Virus record (IMG/VR): IMGVR_UViG_3300043409_000821
Coordinates: 1-33,727 of that record
Length of the DNA stretch: 33,727 nucleotides
Direction: 5' to 3' (one strand)
Origin: a virus
In this document: piece after piece, positions 24,062 through 30,560 of the stretch
How the letters are laid out: each line of letters opens with the position of its first letter
How positions within the stretch are numbered: the stretch's first letter is position 1
Notes under the pieces: model-generated
Told to the model about the DNA's origin: nothing
What the model saw: only the letters and a program-made list of their open reading frames with translations
Databases searched by the model: none
Made by a program: the position numbers and the translations under genes

Positions 24062-24846
24062 ACAACTCAATCGCAACGACAACGCAACCCACTGACTCTG
24101 CTGAGATGTACAGCAAGATCGGTGATCCAATCTCAGCCATCGAGAAGATGGGCGAATGGATCGCAGCATCCGGCATGCTCGGATGCACCAAGGTGGAACA
24201 GGGTAAACTGATCGCTTGGCAGTGTGCTGCTGAGAAGAAGACCCCGTTCGACTTCCGCAGAGAATACCACATCATCAACGGCTCCCTCTCGATGAGGAGC
24301 GACGCCATGCTGGCCGGCTACCGCGCTCGTGGTGGCAAGGTGGTATGGAAGCAGTTCGATACCAAGGCAGCGATCGCTGTCTGGTCCTACGATGGCAACC
24401 AGTGCGAGATCAGTTTCTCCACCGAGGATGCCAAGCTCGCTGGCCTCCTTCCCGCCAAGCCGGGTTCTGGGTGGGCCAAGGATCCTGGTGCCATGCTCCG
24501 CGCTCGGTGCATCAGCAAAGCCATCCGCATGCTCGCTCCAGAGGTTGTGGCCGGCATCTATACACCCGAAGAGACCGAGGACTTCCAGCCCGCTATCTCC
24601 GAGGTTGCAGTCGCTCCTACCAAGAGCTTCGATATCACCACCAAGCTCGAAGCCCTGTTCGAGTATCGTGAGGAAGATGTGAACGCGCTGCTGCTCAAGG
24701 CCGGTCGCATCAAGGAGGGTCAGACCTTCCGCGATCTGGATGATGCGGTTGCATCCAAGTACATCAGCAAGCCGGACCTCATCCTGTCCAAGCTCGCCGT
24801 CATCGTCAGCCCCGAGGTTATCGCTACGGAGGTTTCCAATGGTTGA
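24058..24846 (+). CDS. RecT-like single-strand annealing protein
   Basis: 262 residues. The core has F-D-F-R-R-E-Y-H-I-I-N-G-S-L-S-M-R-S-D-A-M, then G-W-A-K-D-P-G-A-M-L-R-A-R and A-I-R-M-L-A-P-E-V-V-A-G-I-Y-T-P-E-E. This is the characteristic block of phage RecT-type annealases (a W.K.P..MLRAR..S.AIR...PEV..G.Y...E motif). RecT proteins pair complementary single strands during recombination and replication. It overlaps the nuclease gene downstream by 8 bases, matching the usual RecE-RecT type pairing. The ATG at 24058 has a CA-rich leader (GACAAAACCA) and no Shine-Dalgarno sequence. Confidence 0.85.
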   Translation: MNNSIATTTQPTDSAEMYSKIGDPISAIEKMGEWIAASGMLGCTKVEQGKLIAWQCAAEKKTPFDFRREYHIINGSLSMRSDAMLAGYRARGGKVVWKQFDTKAAIAVWSYDGNQCEISFSTEDAKLAGLLPAKPGSGWAKDPGAMLRARCISKAIRMLAPEVVAGIYTPEETEDFQPAISEVAVAPTKSFDITTKLEALFEYREEDVNALLLKAGRIKEGQTFRDLDDAVASKYISKPDLILSKLAVIVSPEVIATEVSNG

Positions 24847-25621
24847 TATCATGTACGACATGCCCGCCTCGGATTACCACGCCGAGAAGGCACTCTCGAA
24901 GTCTGGGCTCGATCAGTTCCGCAAGAGCCCCGCTCACTTCCGCGCTTGGCAGGATGGCAAGACTCGCAACGAATCCAGTCCCGCGCTGGAGTTTGGTACC
25001 GCCGCTCATTGCGCTGTCCTGGAACCCGAACGCTTCGCGATCAGCTACAAGCTGTTCATCGGAGATCGCCGCACCAAGCAGGGTAAGGATGACTACCAAG
25101 CAATCGTCGATCGCGGACTCATCCCGCTCAATCAAGATCAGTGGGACAACGTCACCGGGGTCGCCGCTGCGGTTCACGCCCATCCTGCTGCTGCTGGCCT
25201 ACTGGATGGAATCAAGACCGAGGTCTCGTACTTCACCGAATGGTCAGGCATCGAGGTCAAAGCTCGCATCGATGGCATCGGCAAGGATTACATCATCGAT
25301 CTTAAAACCACCCAGGACGCATCAGCGAACGCATTCGGGAAGTCCTGCGCTCAGTTCCGGTACCACGTTCAAGCCGCTTGGTATCAGCGAATCACCGGCA
25401 TCAACCGGTTCGTCTTCATCGCAGTCGAGAAGGAATCACCCTACGGAGTCGCCTGCTATGAGCTTGATCAGCAGGCCATCGATATCGGACATTCGATCAT
25501 CGACGAACAACTCCGTACGTTCATCGAGTGCCAGGAACTGAACTCTTGGCCCTGTTACCCATCCACAACTCAAACCCTTTCGTTACCCATCTGGGCGACG
25601 CGTCAGTCCGAACAACAATAA
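24839..25621 (+). CDS. PD-(D/E)XK exonuclease (RecE/RecB-type), partner of RecT-like protein
   Basis: 260 residues with a complete RecB-family nuclease set: F-G-T-A-A-H at about 52-57, an acidic E128 in T-E-V-S-Y, D145 in A-R-I-D-G-I, the D-x-K pair D154/K156 in Y-I-I-D-L-K-T-T, and Q-F-R-Y-H-V-Q-A-A-W-Y at about 172-182. This is the DUF3799/RecE C-terminal type exonuclease, which resects double-strand ends to give the single strands its RecT partner anneals. The gene overlaps the RecT-like gene by 8 bases, so translation is likely coupled. The C-terminal 20 residues are poorly structured. Confidence 0.85.
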   Translation: MVDIMYDMPASDYHAEKALSKSGLDQFRKSPAHFRAWQDGKTRNESSPALEFGTAAHCAVLEPERFAISYKLFIGDRRTKQGKDDYQAIVDRGLIPLNQDQWDNVTGVAAAVHAHPAAAGLLDGIKTEVSYFTEWSGIEVKARIDGIGKDYIIDLKTTQDASANAFGKSCAQFRYHVQAAWYQRITGINRFVFIAVEKESPYGVACYELDQQAIDIGHSIIDEQLRTFIECQELNSWPCYPSTTQTLSLPIWATRQSEQQ

Positions 25622-25630
25622 ATCAATCCC

Positions 25631-26050
25631 ATGAAATTCACAGTCGATCGCAGTCAGGCCGAAGTTAAGCCGTTCGCCAAACCCGGCGAATACACCGTCA
25701 CCATCAACTCCTGCAAGGACGATGGTCTCGATAAGAATGGCAATCCCGTCGCAACGCTACGGTACAAGGGTGCCAATGGTGAGGTGGTCAATGACCGGTT
25801 CACACTCAAGGATACCATGATGTGGCGTCTTCAGGCGCTGATCAGTGCCACCGAAGCGAACATCGCTGATGGAGACGAGTTCGATTTTAGCATCGGAGGG
25901 GCGTTCATGCGCTTCCTCCAAGGCTTCGTCGGGTTGTCGATGATCGTTGTTCTTGAAGAGGAGAAGTACATCGACAAGAACGGGGCCGAGCAGGTCACCC
26001 TTCGAGTGAAGCGGATGAAGAAGCTGCCGGTGGACCTCGACGCCATCTGA
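25631..26050 (+). CDS. DUF669-like protein of the recombination cluster
   Basis: 139 residues: a beta-rich N-terminal half (F-A-K-P-G-E-Y-T-V-T-I-N-S, N-G-N-P-V-A-T-L-R-Y-K), then R-F-T-L-K-D-T-M-M-W-R-L-Q-A-L and a second beta part with V-V-L-E-E-E-K-Y and V-T-L-R-V-K-R-M. This resembles the DUF669-type proteins that sit in phage replication/recombination operons, commonly next to nuclease and SSB genes, and may bind single-stranded DNA. That role is inference from position. The leader is CA-rich (AACAATAAATCAATCCC). A strong GC hairpin follows at 26065. Confidence 0.65.
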   Translation: MKFTVDRSQAEVKPFAKPGEYTVTINSCKDDGLDKNGNPVATLRYKGANGEVVNDRFTLKDTMMWRLQALISATEANIADGDEFDFSIGGAFMRFLQGFVGLSMIVVLEEEKYIDKNGAEQVTLRVKRMKKLPVDLDAI

Positions 26051-26064
26051 TGTAGAAACAAAAG

Positions 26065-26092
26065 CCCCCCGGAGAGTGCAGGCTCCGGGGGG
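26065..26092. terminator. Strong GC hairpin, terminator-like on the minus strand
   Basis: CCCCCCGGAG (26065-26074) pairs perfectly with CTCCGGGGGG (26083-26092), loop of eight. On the + strand no T-run follows. On the minus strand the stem is followed by CTTTTGTTTC, the look of a rho-independent terminator. No minus-strand gene is visible, so its use is unclear; on the + strand it could protect mRNA or weaken transcription before the helicase gene. Confidence 0.6.
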
Positions 26093-26139
26093 TGACGACG
26101 AGTCCTAAACAAACAAACAACAAAGCGCAACGACACGCT

Positions 26140-27255
26140 ATGCAGACAAACGATCATCCGGAAACCATTTCGACGCAAGCTTTTCTGCTTCGTCCCTACC
26201 AGCAACGAGCGGTTGAATGGGCCAAGTCTGGCGCTGATGGACTCATCATCGCTCCTGCGGGATGCGGCAAGACCCTTATCGCTTCCTCGATCATCAAGCA
26301 TTTCGCACAGGATCCTAGCTGGACCTTCGGATGGATTGCTCCCACTCGCGAGACCTGTCTACAGGCACACGCCTCTCTCGCGGCTATGGGAGTGGATGTT
26401 AATCGGGTGGACATTCGATGCCCCCACGAATCAGTCGATTTCAGCGGCAAGAAGCTGATCATCGTGGATGAGGCGAAACATGCGCCTGCGACCACATGGA
26501 AGCGTATCATCGAGTCCTGCAATGGACTTCGGTTCGGTTTCGATGCCACTCCTTGGTGCGATGATGGCGAGCGTAATCAAGAACTCCGCAAGCTGTTCCG
26601 AGGCAACCAGTTCGAGATCAAGCGCGAGGAACTCCAAGGAGTGTTGGCCCACGCAACTGTTCACATGTCCAGCGCCTCGGACCAATTCATTGAGGACCGG
26701 ATCAATGATCGCATCGAGAAGCTCTTCAACGAACGCAAGAGGTACATGCGGATCCGGCACGAGGAACTCCGTGCCATGTGCGCTTGGGAATCAATCACCG
26801 AGATCGGCATCTGCGAGAACATGGCTCGGAACGCTTCAGCGATCATGTTCGCCAATTGCTCGCTTGGCCCCACGCTGGTGCTCGTTCCCAGGGTGACGCT
26901 CGGAGAGGAGTACGCCCGCATGATAGAGGGGTCCGTGCTCGTTCATTCCAAGATGAAGAAGTCGCTTCGTAAGCAGGCCATGGATGACTTCAAGGCTGGA
27001 AGGATTACGAAGATGATCGCAACCTCTCTGGCCGACGAAGGACTGGATCTTCCCAACGTAGAGAACCTGATCATGGTGTCCGGAGGCAGAAGCGCCCAGA
27101 AGACCATCCAGCGGGCCAGCCGTGCGCTGCGTAGGACTGAGACCAAGACTGATGCTCGTATCTACGACTTCTTGGACAACTTCCACCCCATGGCGATCGC
27201 GCACTCCAAGAAGCGCATGAAGTGTTACAAGGAACTCGGGTGCCACATCATATGA
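26140..27255 (+). CDS. SF2 DNA/RNA helicase
   Basis: 371 residues from the ATG at 26140. Motifs in order: L-R-P-Y-Q-Q-R-A-V (about 17-25), Walker A A-P-A-G-C-G-K-T (38-45), Ia I-A-P-T-R (66-70), motif II V-D-E-A-K-H (109-114, lysine where DEAH proteins have H), motif III F-D-A-T-P-W (134-139), and motif VI Q-R-A-S-R-A-L-R-R (about 324-332). This is an SF2 helicase of the UvsW/RecG-like compact type common in phages, probably remodelling branches for the neighbouring recombination proteins. The same frame opens with GTG at 26092, but that start overlaps the hairpin. The ATG has a CA-rich leader. Confidence 0.85.
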   Translation: MQTNDHPETISTQAFLLRPYQQRAVEWAKSGADGLIIAPAGCGKTLIASSIIKHFAQDPSWTFGWIAPTRETCLQAHASLAAMGVDVNRVDIRCPHESVDFSGKKLIIVDEAKHAPATTWKRIIESCNGLRFGFDATPWCDDGERNQELRKLFRGNQFEIKREELQGVLAHATVHMSSASDQFIEDRINDRIEKLFNERKRYMRIRHEELRAMCAWESITEIGICENMARNASAIMFANCSLGPTLVLVPRVTLGEEYARMIEGSVLVHSKMKKSLRKQAMDDFKAGRITKMIATSLADEGLDLPNVENLIMVSGGRSAQKTIQRASRALRRTETKTDARIYDFLDNFHPMAIAHSKKRMKCYKELGCHII

Positions 27256-27392
27256 GCACCGCCCTGACAATCATTTCCATGGCCGTGCTGATGCCGCTCT
27301 GCGTGATCGCAGGTATCTACGTTGGCCATACTCTCACCATCAAGTCCCAGAACACCAAAACCAATGACAAACAAAACAATCGTAGCTTGTGA
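27252..27392 (+). CDS. Tiny single-span membrane protein between helicase and resolvase genes
   Basis: 46 residues; ATGA overlap with the helicase stop and a 29-base overlap with the resolvase start. Residues about 3-26 (A-L-T-I-I-S-M-A-V-L-M-P-L-C-V-I-A-G-I-Y-V) form one clear membrane helix. It is followed by a polar tail rich in N, T, K and Q. The overlaps at both ends are those of its neighbours, which supports reality. Function unknown. Its N-terminus also fits a cleavable signal peptide, with no lipobox. Confidence 0.55.
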   Translation: MSTALTIISMAVLMPLCVIAGIYVGHTLTIKSQNTKTNDKQNNRSL

Positions 27393-27822
27393 CCCAGGCG
27401 TTAACGGCGGGTTCGCTGTTCAAACCAAGGACGGCATCCTCCTCTTCGCGATGCCCGAATCGCTTCCGGATATGGCGCAACTCCTCACCGGCTTTAAGCT
27501 ATCCGATTCCCACCTGTGGATCGAAAAGGTGCCCAAGTTCGTGAGCAGTCTTACGCCATCATCGAGCGTAGCCACGCTCCACGAGAACTACGGGATAATC
27601 CAGGGACTGGCCTACTCTACTGGATACGCTCTGCATCGGGTCGAACCCAAAGTATGGCAGGAACCGCTTGGTCTCGGTGGCAAGCGTTCATGCGCCAGCG
27701 GTCCAGAGTGGAAGCGCAAGCTCAAGTCAAAGGCCCAGGAGTTGTACCCTCAACTCGATGTGACACTGAAGAATTGCGACGCTCTTCTGATTCTACACTA
27801 CGCCAACGGGGGAGGCCGATGA
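27364..27822 (+). CDS. RuvC-like Holliday junction resolvase
   Basis: 152 residues. The RNase-H fold acidic positions are visible: D10 in V-A-C-D-P-G-V-N-G-G-F-A, E54 in L-W-I-E-K-V-P, and D139 in K-N-C-D-A-L-L-I. A basic W-K-R-K-L-K-S-K-A segment lies before the last one. This is the layout of small phage RuvC-like resolvases that cut recombination and replication junctions before packaging. The frame is open to 27322, but the ATG at 27364 has a CA-rich leader (AACACCAAAACCA) and starts just before the catalytic strand. It overlaps the next gene by four bases (ATGA). Confidence 0.8.
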   Translation: MTNKTIVACDPGVNGGFAVQTKDGILLFAMPESLPDMAQLLTGFKLSDSHLWIEKVPKFVSSLTPSSSVATLHENYGIIQGLAYSTGYALHRVEPKVWQEPLGLGGKRSCASGPEWKRKLKSKAQELYPQLDVTLKNCDALLILHYANGGGR

Positions 27823-27974
27823 GCGAGCATGCTAAAAAGATTATCGAAAGCGGAAGTGGTATATATCAGATGAACAGAAGCCAAGCTGGAGAAGCATACA
27901 GAGCAGCTAAGAAGGTTAAAGCATACGAAATCAGCTATTGGACAAGGAATAGGAAGAAAGGAAAATCAAAATGA
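27819..27974 (+). CDS. Tiny basic hypothetical protein (51 residues)
   Basis: Starts in an ATGA overlap with the resolvase stop and ends in another ATGA with the next gene. The sequence is lysine- and arginine-rich (R-A-A-K-K-V-K-A-Y-E-I, T-R-N-R-K-K-G-K-S-K at the end) with a helical core. It could bind nucleic acid, but no known motif is present. First of a chain of small overlapping genes up to 30383. Confidence 0.55.
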   Translation: MSEHAKKIIESGSGIYQMNRSQAGEAYRAAKKVKAYEISYWTRNRKKGKSK

Positions 27975-28150
27975 CCATCGAAGAAATGAGAACAATCGAC
28001 GCCGTGAAGACCTACAAGGAGCTGGAGGAGGCCCGAGCCAGGATCGCGCACCTGGAGGAAGCACTCCGCCGCATAGCTAATCAGGACTACCGAGGAAACC
28101 GCTCAACTGAATCCCAGATCGCTTTCCGGGCGTTGGAGGCCAAGCCGTGA
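27971..28150 (+). CDS. Tiny coiled-coil hypothetical protein (59 residues)
   Basis: Overlaps its neighbours by four bases on both sides (ATGA in, GTGA out). Residues about 10-37 (A-V-K-T-Y-K-E-L-E-E-A-R-A-R-I-A-H-L-E-E-A-L-R-R-I as a heptad-type helix) suggest a short coiled coil, followed by a polar part. The G/C content is higher than in the genes around it. No recognised function; the similarly charged small protein at 29320 has the same coiled-coil type. Confidence 0.55.
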   Translation: MTIEEMRTIDAVKTYKELEEARARIAHLEEALRRIANQDYRGNRSTESQIAFRALEAKP

Positions 28151-28335
28151 GCGGAATGAAAATCAGCTCGTTTATCAACGAGCCATGGCAGGTAGTCGGT
28201 TTGGATGCGATGAAACGAGGCCAGGATATCTGCGACCGGAATGGCATGGCCAATCCACAAGGCTACCTCGCCATGTGCATCGGCCTGTGCGACATCATCC
28301 GCGAAATCAAAGAGGAAAAGAAGGAGGCCAAATGA
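28147..28335 (+). CDS. Small hypothetical protein, GTG start (62 residues)
   Basis: GTG at 28147 overlaps the previous stop (GTGA); ATG at 28156 in the same frame is an alternative. Contains E-P-W-Q-V-V-G-L-D-A-M-K-R-G-Q-D-I-C and a helical C-terminus (A-M-C-I-G-L-C-D-I-I-R-E-I-K) ending E-E-K-K-E-A-K. No membrane segment; two close cysteines in the helix. Function unknown. The following gene has an AAGGAGG ribosome binding site within this gene's end. Confidence 0.55.
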   Translation: MSGMKISSFINEPWQVVGLDAMKRGQDICDRNGMANPQGYLAMCIGLCDIIREIKEEKKEAK

Positions 28336-28535
28336 GCGAGCAAAACAAATCAGAGACTGTACGACTTACATTTAAGGGATTGCTGTCCATCTACCTGCAA
28401 GATGAAAAAACGGTGATGGAAGTCTACAACGCAACCGAGCTGTGCTGCCGTAGAAACAACTGGGGCATCGCAATCGACGAGAGCAACCGATTAGATTTTG
28501 TTCCGATGATGAAAGTGGAGGAGGACAAGCCGTGA
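28332..28535 (+). CDS. Small hypothetical protein (67 residues)
   Basis: ATG at 28332 overlaps the preceding stop and has a good ribosome binding site, AAGGAGG at 28321-28327. The protein has R-L-T-F-K-G-L-L-S-I-Y-L, a V-M-E-V-Y-N-A-T-E-L-C-C-R-R helix and an acidic tail. Overlaps the PP-loop gene by four bases (GTGA), so the two are probably translated together. No recognised function. Confidence 0.55.
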   Translation: MSEQNKSETVRLTFKGLLSIYLQDEKTVMEVYNATELCCRRNNWGIAIDESNRLDFVPMMKVEEDKP

Positions 28536-29323
28536 CTGAGATATTTTCTCACGGAGGCGGAACTCAATCCGCTGCCATCACAGCTTTGATCGTTCAAGGA
28601 AAGCTGCCCAAGCCAGACTTCGTTTGCATCGTCGATACGGAGCGTGAAAGGCCAACGACATGGCAATACTTAGATGCTGTAATCCGCCCAGCACTCGCGT
28701 CAGTGGGGCTTGAGGTACATCGGATTTCAAAAAGCAATTGGGGAAGCAAACCTCCGCATGGTATTGATTGGCTTTCTCATAATAAAAACACAGTTCTACT
28801 GCCAGCATTTACTTCCGTTTCAGGAGAATCTGGAAAGATGTCTGGGTTTTGCTCCAAGACATGGAAAATTCAGGTTCTTGATAGATACGTCAGAGAATAT
28901 TTAAGAGTACCAACAAAAGAACAGCGTCACTGGATTGGTTTTAGTTTAGATGAAGCTAGGAGGGCAATGCGGATGATGGATGGAGACGAATACAAAGCTG
29001 GAAGGATTCGGCTTCCATTGATCCATGACGTTCCTCTTCGACGACAGCAAGCAATCCGCGTTGTAGAAAATATGGGTTGGCCAACCCCACCTCGATCCGC
29101 TTGTTCAATGTGTCCAAACCAAGCAGACAACGAATGGAGAGATTTAAAAACAAACCATCCATCTGAATTTGAGGCAGCGTGTGAACTAGAGAAAGAAGTG
29201 CAATCCGTTGATCCACATGTGTGGTTTCACAGTTCTTGCAAGCCGTTGAGTGAAATTGATTTCACTGAAGAACCGGATCTTTTCGGAGATTCTGCATGCA
29301 AATCTGGAGTGTGTTTTCTATGA
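28532..29323 (+). CDS. PP-loop (PAPS reductase-like / adenine nucleotide alpha hydrolase) protein
   Basis: 263 residues from a GTG start in a GTGA overlap. The ATP pyrophosphatase-type loop is S-H-G-G-G-T-Q-S (6-13), followed by V-D-T-E-R-E-R-P-T-T-W-Q-Y (35-46), the second nucleotide motif. Cysteines are arranged as C107 (G-F-C-S-K-T-W-K), C191-x2-C194 (C-S-M-C-P), C236, C256 and C261, which could bind an iron-sulphur cluster or zinc. Known members activate a substrate with ATP to move sulphur or modify nucleic acid; phages carry relatives of unknown substrate. DNA or tRNA modification is possible, but there is no partner gene here. The gene is more A/T-rich than its neighbours, which hints at recent acquisition. 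Confidence 0.75.
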   Translation: MTEIFSHGGGTQSAAITALIVQGKLPKPDFVCIVDTERERPTTWQYLDAVIRPALASVGLEVHRISKSNWGSKPPHGIDWLSHNKNTVLLPAFTSVSGESGKMSGFCSKTWKIQVLDRYVREYLRVPTKEQRHWIGFSLDEARRAMRMMDGDEYKAGRIRLPLIHDVPLRRQQAIRVVENMGWPTPPRSACSMCPNQADNEWRDLKTNHPSEFEAACELEKEVQSVDPHVWFHSSCKPLSEIDFTEEPDLFGDSACKSGVCFL

Positions 29324-29523
29324 ACGAATCTATGACACTTGAAGAACGAATCATAAAAGTAGCTGAAGAGCCGCTTGGTCTTTGGACGGTGCAGCGCAAC
29401 AAGCGCGAACTCCGCGCAATCGCTCTCGATGTCCGCAGGCTGGAGGATCGGTTGAAACAACTGGAGCAGGAGAACGACGCAATGAGAGCGGATCTGCTGC
29501 TGTGGCGGGAGGCAAAACTGTGA
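29320..29523 (+). CDS. Small coiled-coil protein (67 residues)
   Basis: ATGA overlap with the PP-loop gene and GTGA overlap with the next. A helical protein with T-V-Q-R-N-K-R-E-L-R-A-I-A-L-D-V-R-R-L-E and D-R-L-K-Q-L-E-Q-E-N-D-A-M-R, heptads typical of a coiled coil. Similar short coiled-coil proteins precede HTH genes in other phages. No enzymatic motif; perhaps a dimerisation or adaptor protein. Confidence 0.55.
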   Translation: MNESMTLEERIIKVAEEPLGLWTVQRNKRELRAIALDVRRLEDRLKQLEQENDAMRADLLLWREAKL

Positions 29524-29762
29524 GCTTGCTTGAAAAATTAGGTCTCACAAAGCAATCAATGGAGAAGATGCTTGGTGTCGTCGCTCCGTTAAAAAAGACT
29601 AAAATCAAACGCTATCGGAGATACGAAACTGTTCCCGCAGATATCCGCAAAGCCATTCTTGGAGAGCATCCAAGCTACACTTGCCGAGAGTTAGCTAAGA
29701 AATATGGTGTCTCAGCTTCAACCATATACGACATCAGAGAAAGTAAATCCAAAATTGAATGA
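29520..29762 (+). CDS. Mini helix-turn-helix protein 1 of three
   Basis: 80 residues, GTG start in a GTGA overlap. The N-terminal 37 residues are basic with K-K-T-K-I-K-R-Y-R-R-Y. The C-terminal half is a helix-turn-helix: V-P-A-D-I-R-K-A-I-L (38-47), then E-L-A-K-K-Y-G-V-S-A-S-T-I-Y-D-I-R (57-73). Such HTH domains act as DNA-binding regulators. The same unit appears in the next two genes. It may regulate early or late genes, but no target is visible. Confidence 0.7.
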   Translation: MSLLEKLGLTKQSMEKMLGVVAPLKKTKIKRYRRYETVPADIRKAILGEHPSYTCRELAKKYGVSASTIYDIRESKSKIE

Positions 29763-29932
29763 CGATAAGAAATGATTCATACATACCAAAGCGCGGACAT
29801 ATACCACAAGCAGTAGTGTTAGAAGTGTTGGAAGACATAAAGAACAATAGAACATACAGACAAATTAAAGAAGACTACGCAGTCAGCATAGGTTGGATAC
29901 ACAAAATCAGACACAATAAGACCAGAAAATGA
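29759..29932 (+). CDS. Mini helix-turn-helix protein 2 of three (57 residues)
   Basis: ATGA overlap on both sides. The protein is nearly all HTH: I-P-Q-A-V-V-L-E-V-L (15-24) and Q-I-K-E-D-Y-A-V-S-I-G-W-I-H-K-I-R (35-51), aligning without gaps over the recognition region with the genes on both sides. It has a short basic N-terminal arm (P-K-R-G-H). Strongly A/T-rich DNA. Likely a small DNA-binding protein that may compete with or dimerise with its paralogs; inference only. Confidence 0.65.
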   Translation: MTIRNDSYIPKRGHIPQAVVLEVLEDIKNNRTYRQIKEDYAVSIGWIHKIRHNKTRK

Positions 29933-30204
29933 ACATACTCAACGAAATTAAAAGCGGAATCTCCAGATTGCTTGGAGTCCACAAGACAATGGAGACCAAA
30001 GAGGCTCCGAGAACTCTTAAGTCCAAACGTAGCCCAAAGCGTGGAAGGGGACGACCAAAGGGACTCAAAATACCGCAGCAGATTGTCGATGCGGTGCTGC
30101 AAGCCGATAAGAGCCTCACCATCAGACAGATAGCCGCAAAATATCGCGTTTCCTGCTTTTGGGTTTGGAGCGTGAGGGCAAAGAAGCTAAGGCTCAAGCG
30201 ATGA
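29929..30204 (+). CDS. Mini helix-turn-helix protein 3 of three, with AT-hook-like arm
   Basis: 91 residues, ATGA overlap with the previous gene and with the next. Residues about 36-45 (P-K-R-G-R-G-R-P-K-G) form an AT-hook-like motif that would grip the minor groove of A/T-rich DNA. The HTH follows: I-P-Q-Q-I-V-D-A-V-L (48-57) and Q-I-A-A-K-Y-R-V-S-C-F-W-V-W-S-V-R (67-83). It is the longest of the three paralogs and the one with two DNA-binding elements. Confidence 0.7.
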   Translation: MNILNEIKSGISRLLGVHKTMETKEAPRTLKSKRSPKRGRGRPKGLKIPQQIVDAVLQADKSLTIRQIAAKYRVSCFWVWSVRAKKLRLKR

Positions 30205-30383
30205 AATACCTGTCAAAGACTAAGCCAACCGTTGAGGTTGAGTTTGTTGCCGAAGCTCAACTGAGGATCGGTGAGACCAAGCGACTCTGCGTGATCTACC
30301 AACGAGGAGAGATCTTCTACGTTCGACCGAAAGCTGAGTTTTTTGACAAGTTTGTGCTGGACGAACCGCAGATCCAGCCTTAG
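30201..30383 (+). CDS. Small beta-rich protein (60 residues)
   Basis: ATGA overlap with the third HTH gene. Contains V-E-V-E-F-V-A-E-A-Q-L, then R-L-C-V-I-Y-Q-R-G-E-I-F-Y-V-R-P-K-A-E-F-F-D, a pattern that resembles small single-domain proteins of the DUF1653 kind. Last gene of the chain; its stop is followed by a non-coding stretch with a structured hairpin. Function unknown. Confidence 0.55.
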   Translation: MKYLSKTKPTVEVEFVAEAQLRIGETKRLCVIYQRGEIFYVRPKAEFFDKFVLDEPQIQP

Positions 30384-30440
30384 AAGTAAGCAGTCAGCGC
30401 GAGCCGTAGGAAGCGAGCGAGGACACTCAAAAAAGAACCC

Positions 30441-30560
30441 ATGTTCAACCAATTTCTCCCCATCCTTTTCGTGTACGTCGCGTTGGTTCTTCGCGAGTTC
30501 CTACCACGAACTGGATGGGGTTTCTATTTGTTACATGAACGAAGACAAGAAAACCCGTAA
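30441..30560 (+). CDS. Possible tiny membrane peptide overlapping the hairpin leader
   Basis: An ATG-to-TAA frame of 39 residues, M-F-N-Q-F-L-P-I-L-F-V-Y-V-A-L-V-L-R-E, with one hydrophobic segment. It spans the terminator-like hairpin and overlaps the next gene's start in another frame. No clear ribosome binding site. It could be a leader peptide for the replication genes, but may equally be chance. Confidence 0.25.
   Translation: MFNQFLPILFVYVALVLREFLPRTGWGFYLLHERRQENP
30458..30530 (+). terminator. Three-tier hairpin with T-rich tail before the replication genes
   Basis: Outer arms CCCCATCC (30458-30465) and GGATGGGG (30513-30520); middle arms TTCGTG (30468-30473) and CACGAA (30505-30510); inner arms TCGCG (30478-30482) and CGCGA (30492-30496) with a nine-base loop. 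TTTCTATTTG follows at 30521-30530. It looks like a terminator or attenuator for rightward transcription and lies five bases before the next ATG. Confidence 0.65.

Noticed and set aside
30343-30534. Upstream extension of the initiator/loader frame
   Set aside because: It overlaps the previous gene and the hairpin, and its residues (S, R, C, W-rich) look non-coding.
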